NCBI GenBank assembly: GCA_002914845.1
Contig: JXTC01000256.1
Coordinates: 96,620-160,619 of the forward strand
DNA: 64,000 nt
DNA from: Trema orientale
Taxonomy: Eukaryota > Streptophyta > Magnoliopsida > Rosales > Cannabaceae
Direction of reading: 5' to 3'
How positions within the stretch are numbered: position 1 is the stretch's first letter; every line of letters begins with the position of its first letter. Under the pieces are notes generated by a model that did not search any database, was not told where the DNA came from, and was given only the letters and a program-made list of their open reading frames with translations. This document shows positions 1 through 11,134 of the stretch, one piece after another. Made by a program: the position numbers and the translations under genes.

Positions 1-410
1 TCGAAATTCTGTCAAATACTATGAAAAATACCACTTTCGTCGAAATATCATCGAAAATGCATCGAAATTGCATCGAAATTTATCAAAAATACCACTTTAT
101 TGAAATATTACTGAGAATACCATTTTTGTCGAAATATCATCGAAAATGCATCGAAAATTTATCGAAAATTCATCGAAATTGCATCGAAATTTATCAAAAA
201 TACCATTTTCATCAAAAATTTTACTGAGAATACCATTTTCATCGAAATATCATCGAAAATGCATTTAAAAGCATCGAAAATTCATCGAAATTGCATCGAA
301 ATTTATCAAAAATACCATTTTCATCGAAATTTTACTGAGAATATAATTTTCATCGAAATATAATCGAAAAATCATCGAAAATCATCGAAAATGTTCGCGA
401 TTTTTTGTTA
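1..410. repeat. Satellite-like tandem array, ~111-bp period, cut by window edge
   Basis: A block built from short catcgaaa-type words recurs with a higher-order period: the word gcatcgaaatttatc starts at 70, 181 and 293, giving spacings of 111 and 112 bp. Copies also share a 'ccattttcatcgaaa..tttactgagaata' segment. The array decays after about 400 and its left end lies outside the window. A short open frame inside it is only a by-product of the repeat. Confidence 0.8.
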
Positions 411-2740
411 AAACTTGTAAAAATTAACCTAAAAATGATTTTTTAACACATAAATGACCTCATAACATCTCGAAATTTGATAATATGTTATTTCAAACTA
501 TACCCAGAACAAATTGGAGAAGAATGAAGAGAGAATAGAGGAAAATGATGAGTTTGACGGCAATATGAGAGATGAAAACAAGATTTTTTTTCTCAAATTA
601 TTTTTTCTCCTTTTTTCAGATATGAAAACGAGTTTGACGGCATGAAGGAGAAGAGATTTCGGCTTGATTAAAGAGAATGACAGACACTCTTTTGAAAATG
701 AGGCATATTTTCTCTTAGATATTAGTAAGGGTATTTTCGTCCGCACACATATTTTTCAAATATTTTTTAACTTGTGCATACGAGCCAAAATAGGGGTATT
801 AAGGAGCATATTTCGCCTAATTTCTCGTCGTAGACTCATTCTCAAGTAAAAAAGATAAAGTCGCAGCCATACTCTGATTCACTGAACTGCTCACTCGGTC
901 ACGCCCTCTCCATCATCGTCGACGTCGCCCTCTCTCTCATGGTTTCTCTCAACCTCTATGGTTGTCATTGTTGCCCTCTCTCTCCGTAGTCATTGTCGTC
1001 GCCATGATTCTCAGTCGTGCCCGATCTTCATCTTAGTCATGCCTGAGCTCCGTCTTAGTTGTGCCCAAGCTCCGTCTTAGCCGTGCTCAATCTTCGTCAC
1101 CATCTCTCTGTTGGGTCGAGCTCTGATTCAAGCTCAAGCTCGATCGCTAGTCGTCCTCTCGTCTTAGCCGTCACCCTCTCTCTCGGCCAAACTCAACAGT
1201 CAGCTCTCTGTACCCTCAGCTCAAGGCTTCAAGCTCCACGGGTTTGGCTTCTAATTAATATGGACTACAATGTTTTATATAGCTTTATGGATTCAAGAAT
1301 GGTGTTAATTCCCTAAAAAAATAATGGTGTTAAAAAATATTTATTGTGCGAAAATTGGTTGTTCATTCGAAGAGTGGATTTTGTGAAAAATGGTTGTGCG
1401 AAAATTCTCTCAAAAAATATTTACTCTGTTTTCTTCATCAATGGTGTGAAAATGTATTTATTTCTTATTGCATTCTTCTAGAGATTCTTTTCATTATATG
1501 ATGATCTTAGTATGTGATATTCTATTAAATTTGATACATTGATTTTGGTTGATTTTTGTAGTGATTTTACTATTGGAGTAGTAAGTAGTTGATGTTTGAT
1601 TATTACTTTATTTGTGTGATCCTGTTGTAATTTCGTAGTGATTTAACACATTTGCTTCTTGTTGTGCCAAAATATTCTATTAGCTTTGATACGTTATTCT
1701 TTGGTGCTATTTTGTGCTTGTAGTTTTGTGTAGTATGTGATTCTGTTATAATTTCAAGTTTGTCAGATAAAGGATAGTGGCAATCTTTTTTTTTTTTTAT
1801 AATAATCTTTGCAATCGGTGTTGTGGTGCAATATTATGTATTATGTATGTGTCTAATACTCTTTTTTTTTTTGCAGAATTGAAGTCTGCGTTGTTATTGC
1901 AATTTGTTGATTATTTATTTTGAGATATTATGGACTTTGGATTTTGATTGAGTTGTAACTTAAATTTTAAAGTTAGTATGATTCTTTCTTTGATTTGGTT
2001 GTAACCTTTTAGTTTTTATGTTTTTATTTTTTTATGCCCGTTTTAACGTATTTTTGGTATCCTGATGTTTTTCCCTTTTTCCTATTTGAATATGAACTTT
2101 AGACATACTTTGTAAGACTAAATATGTGTTATATATTATTTTTTTCAGTTAAAATTGTGAGTTTAGGCGAAAAAAACAGCAGTAGAATAGTCAAGGCCCA
2201 ATCAAGGCCTATTCTGTCAAAGTCCAAATCTGTCACTATAAAAGCCCGAATTTCAAATCATAGAAACTGTCCAGACCGCACCCCAAATTTCAAACCATAG
2301 AAACTGTCCAGACCGCACCGCAAAATGTAAGTACAGTTTGATCAGTTTTGATTGGTCATTACAGAGCACACGGTCTAATTAATTTACAAAACTGCACAAA
2401 TATTTCGGTTAACTTATAGGAGGTTCAGACCAGTCAAACCGGATCATGAACACCCTTACTAATCAATTCAAAGGTTCAAAGGTAAATAGTACCTGATAGA
2501 ATCTGGAAGTATATCAATTACTTTAATGCAAAACAAGCTTTACAATAGTGAATTAGAGAAGTTAAATATTAATTATGCGCTAAAAATACATACTTTATTA
2601 TAGAAAATTTGATTTACTTCAATTTGAAAAGAAAAATTCTCAGTTAAAGATTCTTTTATTGATAATAAATTTATGAAACAAAATAGAAATAATTAAGCTG
2701 AGTAGCAATTTCGAAGGATTGTATTAGCTAATAAAGCACT
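411..2740. other. Intergenic, no supported gene
   Basis: No reading frame with recognisable similarity. From about 880 to 1250 the plus strand is a low-complexity C/T-rich stretch with repeated 'gccctctctc' and 'ctccgtcttag' words, so the short frame there is probably not coding. A 37-bp direct duplication (about 2249-2285 and 2286-2322) contains 'catagaaactgtccagaccgc' type sequence. It is followed at about 2440-2458 by 'gatcatgaacaccctta', which resembles the terminal sequence of plant hAT-type non-autonomous elements. I could not find a matching opposite end. Confidence 0.5.
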
Positions 2741-2745
2741 TTCGA

Positions 2746-2880
2746 CACTACAACAAACTCATGATACATGTCATTTACAAGTGTCGGTATTGCTTAGTTT
2801 TACTGAGACTTGTGGAATTAGTTAAGGATGTCTTCTGATCCACCAAACAAACCAAAATCTACAACTGTCTATAAATTAAT
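2746..2880 (+). mobile_element. Possible CACTA transposon terminus
   Basis: The sequence opens with cactacaacaaac, matching the CACTAC-A terminal inverted repeat of En/Spm (CACTA) elements. Subterminal words such as 'aagtgtcggta' and 'gagacttgtgg' follow. No inverted partner end is seen in this window, so it may be a remnant or a chance match. Confidence 0.3.
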
Positions 2881-3017
2881 GTGCATTTGTTAGCGGAAAA
2901 TCACTATTGAATAGTATATATCTTTTTCACATTGGTATATATCCATATTAAAGACTTATTTTTGTAATGTGTAATTTTTTTCCATGAAAACCTAATCAGG
3001 TATACCAAACCTAATCA

Positions 3018-3157
3018 CAAATTAGTTTATTTGAAAATGTACTAAGTAAACAATTTGATATACTAAGATTTTTAAAATTAGTTTGATATACTAAGTAAAC
3101 AAATTAGTTTATTTGAAAATGTACTAAGTAAACAGTTTGATATACTAAGATTTTTTA
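3018..3157. repeat. 82-bp-spaced imperfect direct repeat
   Basis: A segment of about 55 bp (start aaattagtttatttgaaaat, 3019-3073) recurs at 3101-3155 with about one mismatch. The unit 'tttgatatactaag' also recurs between the copies. Confidence 0.7.
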
Positions 3158-3391
3158 AAAAAAAGATGTAGTATTAAATGGTGATTTTCTGTTAATGGTG
3201 GTAAAGGATAGTAAAAAATGGAAACTAAAACCTCCTAACTACCAAATGGAAATTTACTAATACTAAATAATTTTCAATTTGATTGCAAATTTTCAAACCG
3301 ACAAAAGATTAGTTTCATTGGAATATTACCTAAAAACTACACTTTGATTCAGTTGAACACTATTAGAACTAGTAACATTTGGTACAATATC

Positions 3392-3830
3392 TGTTGATAA
3401 TTTGATGTAAGGTGTATTAAAGGTTTTTTAGAGTTTTTATTTATTTATTTTCAGAATTATTTATTATAGTTTCCAATTAGTTTTTTTTTTTTCTTATTTC
3501 GTATTTTAATTAAACTAGGACTCCATTTTATATCTAGGGATGTCTTAGGTACATATACATTAGGACTTTTATTATCTTAGTGAAAGTACTTTTTCGCTTG
3601 AGTCTTAGTTTAGGTATTTTAAACGACCTAGGGGTTGGTTAGATAAGGTTTCTAGTCAAACTAGGAATTTAATTAGGAGCTTTTCATTGCCTATATAAAG
3701 GTTGTAAAATATATATTCAAGACAATCAGTTTCAGATTAATATACTTATTTTGTTAGTGTCTAATTCTTTCAAGATTTGTCTCCTAACTCCTTCTATAAG
3801 TCTAAACTATGCCTACTTTTTTTCCTGCTT
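3392..3830 (+). mobile_element. LTR-like sequence (possible solo LTR or fragment)
   Basis: The stretch starts with 'tgttgataatttgatg' and contains a promoter-like 'cctatataaaggttg' near 3692, followed by a T/C-rich leader. This is the usual organisation of plant retrotransposon LTRs. I could not define a TG..CA pair with target duplications, so the boundaries are estimates. Confidence 0.3.
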
Positions 3831-5452
3831 CATAATTACTTTATTAAAGAATTTACATATAACTCTAAGATTCAATTGTTCAATACATAATTAGACACAA
3901 TGTATACACTAACCCTTTAGTTTCATAAACTATTTTAGTGAACAAAAATGTGATTTTAGACTCTCTTTCAAATATCTTAAATTTTAATAAAATTTCAGTA
4001 TAATAAAATTGTAATTTGGATACAATCAAAATTTTAAATTTGCACCATCATTAATTAAAACTTTTTCCCTCAAGTTAATAAAATTGGCAAGCATGAAATT
4101 TTTTTTCCTAGTCATTTTATTGATCCCGTAAATATTTTCAATAAGAAGATTGTCTCCATTCATCACGATCAGCCTCCACATGCTTAATGTTTGACCAAAT
4201 TATGTTGTTGTCTACATAAATTATGTTTATTTTCCTATTATCTTATGTGAACTATAGATATACTCTTTTTCTTAAATAAAAAAAATAGCATTTTCTTTTA
4301 AATTTTGGACGTAGAGTCCTCTTAATCTTGACGGCTTTTTATGAATTTAAATTCATGGTCTGCTTTTATTTACCATATCTCATTAGTTATCTTTACACAT
4401 AAAAAAAATAAAATTATGTAGTAAGTATGTGTATAATAATTGATAAAGTTGAATAAAACCTAATAAAAAAACTCATAAATTGCGATATTAAAAGGGTGGA
4501 TAATTAGTCTTTCTCTTTTTTGTTTTTGATTTATTTTTAGAAGTTTTGGATGGACTTCTTGGCATCAATATTTTAGGATCATTTATAGTCCGTCAACCCA
4601 CTTTAAATGTCCATAATCACATAGTTGACTTTGACACAGTCATGCCTAAATAAACCACAACCATGTATTTGACTTCATTGTTTACACACTTGTGCCTAAG
4701 ATAGCTAACATAGCTTGGAAACAATTTTCTTTACATTGAGCATAGCTAGCATGAGACTAGTTTACGACTTTTGTTTCTCTGTAAACACGTTATAGGGATT
4801 TGAGTACTTCTATTTCTATGTAAACGTGTCATAAGCATTTCAATCTTTCATAACTTATTTCATATGCTTCAAGATAATAACCCATTTCACCTTGTTAATT
4901 GGAGTTTTTCTATTTCTTTAATCAAGTCATAGAGATAAACACAACATTCCAAATGCAGAAATTATATGCAAATATGAACGACTAAACCATCTCTATCACT
5001 CCGAAAATAATGTTTTCTAGTTTAAAATCTCACATAATCTCATATTTTTGTCCTACTCATCTCATATGCTTTAAACAATTATGCTATCAATATTATAGAG
5101 ACGGACTCAACTACCTATTTTGCTAATAATCTGCATGTATTAATTGTTAGCAAAGATAGTTGAGATAAAGTGACATAACATATACTAATTAGATATTCGT
5201 TTATGGACCCAACAATTCAAAATAGGGAATGAAATTGATGTTGGTGTTCTTTCTGTAATATTTATTGGATTTATTATGTACGTATAGAATTATAGGATTA
5301 TGCTTTCATGGTGTTATGAATACTGCAATGTGTGCATCCAAAGATCTGAACTACACTACTATCGAAAATGTTCCAACCTTAGATGGAAAAAAATCACACG
5401 AAATCTCTTTCCAATCAGGATGGAAGAAGAGCTGATTTCTTAAGAATATATT
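3831..5452. other. AT-rich intergenic sequence, nothing recognised
   Basis: No frame, RNA gene or terminal repeat could be supported here on either strand. Confidence 0.5.
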
Positions 5453-5623
5453 ATGTCCAATCTTAAGGCAACTCCTTCTCCTCCACCTTTTGCTACTAAA
5501 TCTCTTATTCCTCCTTCCTCATCAGGTGGAAAACATAGCCATAAGAAAAAGATGAGAAGTCGAGGTAAGTGTCGTAACTGTATGTTAAAGAATGCCACTA
5601 TTGATAACATGCTTCGTTTTTGA
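5453..5623 (+). CDS. Short hypothetical ORF, 56 aa
   Basis: An ATG frame of 56 codons encodes a proline/serine-rich N-terminal half (PSPPPF, PPSSSGG) followed by a basic stretch (HSHKKKMRSRGKCRNC). Internally, 'cgaggtaagtg' is a good plant splice donor, so the frame could equally be a first exon or a gene remnant. No acceptor and second exon were identified. I do not recognise the family. The minus-strand frame over the same interval looks like a shadow. Confidence 0.25.
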   Translation: MSNLKATPSPPPFATKSLIPPSSSGGKHSHKKKMRSRGKCRNCMLKNATIDNMLRF

Positions 5624-5962
5624 TTTGTTACTATGAAGAAATCCGACTTTATCAAGGGCTATTTTAAATTCATAAGATGGTGGACCACATCAGCAGAGTG
5701 ATCAAGAAGGTGGAAACTGAAAATTGAAAGTAGTGAGCTAATTACAGAGGCAAATGAGGATCCCAATTGCAAGAAACTTATATAGTTAGATTGACACGGG
5801 TCAGTCTAACTTTTCGGCAATAGACTTCTTTTTGGAAAGTTAATGCATGGATTTTAATGATGGCCTAAACTCTAAGAAGTAATTTATTGATATTTTTTAT
5901 TAAGTTATCTATCGTACATGCATTGGACATATATATATTTGTGATCCATTTAACTTTAGTTT

Positions 5963-6078
5963 ATTTTACATACATATTTTCCTTCTTTAAGGTACTATAG
6001 GAGGAAATTGTAGGAAGATGATTTTACATACATATTTTCCTTCTTTAAGGTACTATAGGAGGAAATTGTAGGAAGATG
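5963..6078. repeat. Perfect 58-bp tandem duplication
   Basis: Positions 5963-6020 and 6021-6078 are identical and directly adjacent. The unit begins attttacatacatattttc and ends gtaggaagatg. There is no coding content. Confidence 0.9.
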
Positions 6079-6376
6079 ATGGTGTATATTCATGGTTAAT
6101 AAGTATTAACTCGTTTTGTTTTGTGTCTTATGTAATACCATATTTATTAGTTTCTAAAATTTTAAAATAGGTTATGGTTAAGACAAGACAACAAAATGTC
6201 TTCTTTTCTTCTAATAAATCTCTCACTTCAAGGTCAAAATCATTATCTGATATCTTTACAGAGTGTTTCATTTCATGACAGACGATGGTAATAAACTTGA
6301 ACAATGCAAACTTAAGCTCTTTCCAACTCCAGTATTAACCATTTAAACGATTGAAATTCTATGTATTTGAGTATCT

Positions 6377-6903
6377 TGTTAGAATTCGGCTACATATTAA
6401 AAATGTGAAAGAAGCCAAAGTCCTACATTAGAAGAAGATGGAGAAGAATGGAGGCTTGAGTCCTATATAAGGAGATTATCTCCTTAGTTACTAATTACCC
6501 CAATATGTAGCGTTTTAAGTATTTTCCCCATCTGGAGAAATTCTTTTTTAGTCTCTTTGTGTTTCCTTTCAAGGAATAGGAAAGTGTGAGTTCTCTTATT
6601 TTCTTATGTAAGAGGGATAGTTGTTCAAAGAGAAGAGAAAGGTGTGAGGAGAAAATATTTGTGAGAGTGCTGGGTGTATTGGGGTCGTTAGCTAGAAAAG
6701 AGGGAAATCTATAAGATTGTAGAAATTTTTCATATAGTGGAATTCTTTTCTGAGGGCAGTGGTTTTTCTCCTGTTTTGGGAGTTTTTCACTTAAATTCTT
6801 GTATTGTGGTGATTGTTTCTATTCCCTGTTTTTATTTCTCTGTTATTTTGATATTCGTAGAAGTGAGATCCTGGGAGCAGTGAATCTTGATAGATTCCCA
6901 ACA
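6377..6903 (+). repeat. 5' LTR of the small copia element
   Basis: 527 bp, TG..CA bounded, with a TATA box at 6464-6470. It matches the 3' LTR with scattered point differences, so the insertion is not very recent. Confidence 0.93.
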
Positions 6904-7024
6904 AGTGGTATCAGAGCAGGTGGGGTTCTTTGGTGTGCTGGAGCTTGGTGGAGGTCTAAGAAAATTTTGTTTGAGGAATTTTCTAAGTGGTTTTCAAGCT
7001 TGAAGTGTAGAGCGAGATATCAGA

Positions 7025-7310
7025 ATGCAAGTTTCAACTCCGGTGAGGATTGATGTGGAGAAATTAGATGGGATAATTCAATCTGGATGACACAAGGGTC
7101 TGAAGGGCAGAGATTCTGAGAAATCTAATATGAGCGATGAAGACGGGAAAGATCTGGAAGCGAGAGCTATAAGTGATCATCCAAGTGTCTTGAATGATAT
7201 CGTTTCTAAATTGGAGAAGGATGTAATCTACTAGAGGTGTGGACAATCTTATCACCTAAAAGAAATTGTCAAAAAGGTGGAGCGGGTTCGGCTAAAAGCT
7301 CCAAAAATCT
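7025..7310 (+). pseudogene. Decayed copia gag remnant
   Basis: From the ATG at 7025 the translation starts MQVSTPVRIDVEKLDG, the usual opening of copia gag proteins just upstream of the 'NF.LW' segment. It then hits frame breaks. Near 7230-7290 a shifted frame reads 'GQSYHLKRNCQKGG', a relic of a CCHC zinc knuckle. Family assignment is from the start motif plus the LTR/PBS context. Confidence 0.6.
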
Positions 7311-7316
7311 GATGAT

Positions 7317-7614
7317 GCTGCTAATCCTTATAGCATGTCGCTGATCTCCAAAGTTGCCATGGAAGAGGATGTGATAGTGGCGGGTTTAAGGTTCACAAAT
7401 TTGCACACGAGCATTGGTTTGGCATTGATGCAGGGTGTGTGATGGATGATATCGATGGCTGATGAGCTGCTAATCCTTATAGCATGTCACTGATCTCCAA
7501 AGTTGCCATGGAAGAGGATGTGATAGTGGTGGGTTCAGGGTTCAGAAGTTTGTATATGGGCATTAGTTGGACATTGATGCAGGGTGTGTGATAGATGATG
7601 TCGATGGCTAATGA
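7317..7614 (+). repeat. 149-bp tandem duplication inside the copia element
   Basis: The segment starting gctgctaatccttatagcat at about 7317 recurs at about 7466. The two adjacent copies are similar over their whole length (offset 149 bp) with scattered substitutions. It lies between the zinc-knuckle relic and the polypurine tract. Confidence 0.88.
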
Positions 7615-7808
7615 GATTCCATGAAAAGCCAAATGGTAGGAGCTGCACCATAATTTTTCAGCAAGAATTTTTCGACATGAGCCGAGGTGAAATTCTTAGA
7701 ATTCGTTAATTCTAAGTGTGTACTCATATAGTGGAGTATGACTATCGGTGAAAATAGTGTTTGTAGCTGAAACTATGGATATTTCTATTATTTAGCCAAG
7801 GTGGAGAT

Positions 7809-8334
7809 TGTTAGAATTTGACTAAATATTAAAAATATGAAAGAAGCCAAATTCCCACATTGGAAGAAGATGAGGAATAGAGGGTTGAGTCCTATATAAG
7901 GAGGTTATCTCCTTAGTTACTAATTACCCCAATATGTAGCATTTCAAGTATTTTCCTCATCTGGAGAAATTCCTTTTTAGTATCTTTGTGTTTCCTTTCA
8001 AGGAATAGGAAAGTGTGAGTTCTCTTGTTTTTGTGTAAGAGGAATCGTTGTTCAAAGAGAGGAGAAAGGTGTGAAGAGGGAATATTTGTGAGAGTAATGG
8101 GTGTATTGGGATCATGGGTAGAAAAAAGGGAAATCTATATGATTGTAGAAATTTTTCATATAGTGGAATTCTTTTCTGAGGGCAGTAGTTTTTCTCCTGT
8201 TTTAGGAGTTTTTCATTTAAATTCTTGTGTTGTGGTGATTATTGCTATTCCCTGTTTTTATTTCTCTGTTATTTTGATATTCGTAGAAGTGAGATCTTGG
8301 GAGCGGCGAATCTTGGTCGGTCAGATTCCCAACA
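7809..8334 (+). repeat. 3' LTR of the small copia element
   Basis: 526 bp, starting directly after the polypurine tract and ending attcccaaca before the TATCT duplication. The 114-residue open frame at 8025-8369 runs through the LTR and out of the element and is unlikely to be a gene. Confidence 0.93.
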
Positions 8335-8339
8335 TATCT

Positions 8340-9937
8340 TTCCCCCTCTTCCCTCCCCTCCTAATTTAATAGTTTAGGTAATTTGGGAAATTGGACATTT
8401 AGACCCACCAAAAGTTATAATTTCATTTGTGTTTCGTCCTAAACCGTTATTCAAACTATTCTGGCTTATTACAATCATATAATCATGAGCTATAACAAAT
8501 AATAAATTATAAGTAACTCGTACTAATTAAATATTTATACATAACAATTATATAAAAGCCATAGTCCCACGATTATTGAGAAGTCTACTAAAATTTAGTA
8601 ACAATCAAGTTATATAATTACAAAAAAAGTACCCCAAAAATTTTCGACACATCCACATTTATCCTTTATTCTTCTCACCAAGCCTAGACCAATACTTAGC
8701 CCTTTGCTTCTTAATAGAAATTTTCTCATTATTAGACAATATCTAAGGAGGACGAATATTGGATAGTACTTTATCAGTGCTGGAAGAGTCAGATAAAATT
8801 TTGTCATAGTGATTAGATGCTTGCTTAATTACTTGAGAGATATTGTACTCAGACTTCACAAGTTGAAGGGCTAAATATAGATGACTTTGATCAGAGTCAA
8901 ACTGTTATACAAGGTATATAGAGGAGATAAATATGCTTTTCCAAAATGAGATTGTAACAATATTATTTTCACAAGTATTGTACAATGAATTTGGGAGTAA
9001 AATTAAAGAAAGTTACATTCGAACAATAAAACTTTCCTTCGAGAATATTTTTCATATACTTTATCATATAACCTCTAAAATCATGCCTATAGTTCTGCCA
9101 GGGTAGTAATAGATTAGTCATGATCTAGAGCTTAGAAAATCTACAATTAGTGGAGCATATTTCTTTGATATCTTTCTCTGATAAATTGTCTAGGGTGTTG
9201 TATTGAACTATTACACATAAAGTATCAGGATATTAGGCATATATGTATACATATATCGTCCAAAATAAACTCCTGCAATTATAAATAATAGTTGACGCAA
9301 ATTCAATTACTAAAAAAATTTACTAAGTTAAGTAGAGTAGCTTGCCGATGACTATTATTATGATGAAGAAGTCCTAAGACCCAAATCATAGTCCACTACC
9401 TTTTAATGTAAAGCTAGAACAAGATCCAATGATTGTTTTCCAAGTCCATCAAAAATATAATAATCTTATTCATATATAATTAATGACATAAAATAGATTC
9501 GATTATGCATAAAAATACAAATATGGACTGGACCAAGGATAGTAGATTAATAAGAATATAATACCTCATTCGTTTTATGAAGCATTTTTTCGATTCCTCC
9601 TCCTGTCCAGATAGGTTCAATTATCAGTTTTTCAAAAGCTAGAAGATTGTGATTTGCATACAATAGAAGTAAATAAAATAAATTTTAAATATTGGATATG
9701 GTAGCCAAATAGTTATTCATTATAAGTACTAAGATATACGAATAAATACACAAAGATTTTTTGTGGTGAAAAAATTACCAACTCTTGGTAACACATGGGA
9801 GAAACAAATAAGATCGTCGTATAGCTTTGTTCGAAGTGTGAGTATTATGAAAGTCCAATAAAAAGTATACCATGCATTTATCAGCTAAGCCATATGGAAA
9901 GAAGAAATGTTAAATAAATCGGAAGTTGATGAAAGAT
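8340..9937. other. AT-rich intergenic sequence, nothing recognised
   Basis: No supported gene. The 65-residue minus-strand frame at 8610-8807 has no recognisable motif and low complexity. Confidence 0.5.
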
Positions 9938-9940
9938 TAA

Positions 9941-10349
9941 GGCTATGTTTGGTAGGAGGGATGGAGAGTAGGAAGGATGGAGAATTAGGGGAGGATGGAG
10001 AGTGTGAAGGAGAGAGAGGAGAATGATAATCCCCTATTTTGTTTGGTAAGAAGGATGGAGAGTAAGAAGGATGGAAAATATTTATTCATGAAATTACTAT
10101 AATATCCATTTTATAATTATTTAAATAATTATTTTAGAGGATATATATGTCGATTCTTTTTTTTTTCCCCTTCATTTCTTCCAATCTTTCCAAAGTTGGA
10201 AGGATGAGATTTTGTGGACTTGGAAGGAGACTTTCCCCCTCCACTTCTCCTCCCCCTCTATCTCTCCCTCCCACCAAATAAAGGAAGATCTACTCCTCTC
10301 CCTCCAACCCTCTCCATCCTTCCACTCATCCCTCCTACCAAACAAAGCC
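9941..10349. mobile_element. Tourist-like (PIF/Harbinger) MITE
   Basis: A 409-bp element with terminal inverted repeats. The left end reads ggctatgtttggtaggaggg and the reverse complement of the right end reads ggctttgtttggtaggaggg; the similarity continues for about 40 bp. It is flanked by the 3-bp duplication TAA (9938-9940 and 10350-10352). TIR sequence and TAA target site are those of Tourist-like MITEs. The two arms are purine-rich and pyrimidine-rich respectively. There is no coding capacity. Confidence 0.9.
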
Positions 10350-10484
10350 TAAAAGTAAACCCATTGTTATTCTTCTCTTATTTTATGCTCTAATTAAGTT
10401 TAAAACATCCACTTTTAAAATGTCATAAATATTTTAATATTCATCGAAATCTAACCATTGATATATGATATTCACCTATACATG

Positions 10485-10658
10485 TTTTTTTTTTTTTTTA
10501 AAGTGGGGCTTAACTAATGACCTCCACTTATTACAAATTAAAGGAAAATACCTAATACTACCCAATCCTCATTCCACCCCATTAAGGATAATTGGCTTTC
10601 ACGCCTGCCCCGGTGTGACTTGAACCTAGGACCGAGATCCTAGTTTGTGGATGCTCTT
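10485..10658 (-). mobile_element. tRNA-derived SINE
   Basis: Read on the minus strand, the element begins near 10658 with an A-box-like 'ggtaagagcat'. About 33 bp later comes a B-box-like ggttcaagtca (plus-strand 10616-10626), and the element ends in a poly(A) tail (poly(T) on the plus strand, 10485-10499). The flanking direct repeat acctatacatg is at 10474-10484 and 10659-10669, as expected for LINE-assisted retroposition. At about 174 bp it has the usual plant SINE size. Confidence 0.88.
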
Positions 10659-11051
10659 ACCTATACATGTTTAAATAAGCATTAATGATAATTTTTTTCT
10701 AATTATGGAGGAGTGCTATTTATCACGAGCTTGAATACTCGTGATATTAAAACAATACATGTGGACATCTTATAAAATACCACGTGTATTGTAATAGAAA
10801 GGTAGCAAATATTTTTATTTTTTTTTGTTAATCTTAATTATTTACTTTTTGCACAAATCCCAATATCTAGTACCTTTTTTTCCCCTTTCTTGGAAATTTA
10901 ATGATCTGATCTCCTTCAAGGAAAAATTAATAATAATAATGATTCACTTCACGAATACTTTCTAGCCAAATCAAAGAAAAAGCAGTTGATAATTTGAAAC
11001 GTTTTGTTTTATGTTCATGTATAGATTTATATCCAAATAAAAAGGTCAAAA

Positions 11052-11053
<2 letters not shown>

Positions 11054-11133
<80 letters not shown>
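11054..11133. repeat. (TA)n microsatellite, about 80 bp
   Basis: Uninterrupted TA dinucleotides. The IY-rich open frame across it (10994-11299) is an artefact of the repeat. Confidence 0.97.

Positions 11134-11134
<1 letters not shown>

Larger units (their letters stand above)
6377..8334 (+). mobile_element. Complete non-autonomous Ty1/copia element with 5-bp TSD
   Basis: The 5' LTR (6377-6903) and 3' LTR (7809-8334), both starting tgttagaatt and ending attcccaaca, flank a 905-bp interior. The flanking target duplication TATCT is exact at 6372-6376 and 8335-8339. A primer-binding site tggtatcagagc complementary to initiator tRNA-Met lies at 6906-6917, and a polypurine tract aaggtggagat at 7798-7808. 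The interior keeps only a decayed gag start near 7025 and a degenerate zinc-knuckle region near 7230-7300. There is no protease, integrase or reverse transcriptase. Mobilisation would need enzymes from another copia element. TATA boxes (tatataa) lie at 6464 and 7893. Confidence 0.95.

Noticed and set aside
880..1316. 85-residue serine-rich frame in a CT-rich stretch
   Set aside because: Low-complexity sequence with repeated words; composition explains the frame.
7678..7715. Resemblance of 'gaggtgaaattctta' to a conserved 18S rRNA segment
   Set aside because: Only about 15 bases match and the surroundings do not, so it is not an rRNA fragment.
8025..8369. 114-residue open frame
   Set aside because: It lies in the 3' LTR of the copia element and crosses its end into flanking DNA.
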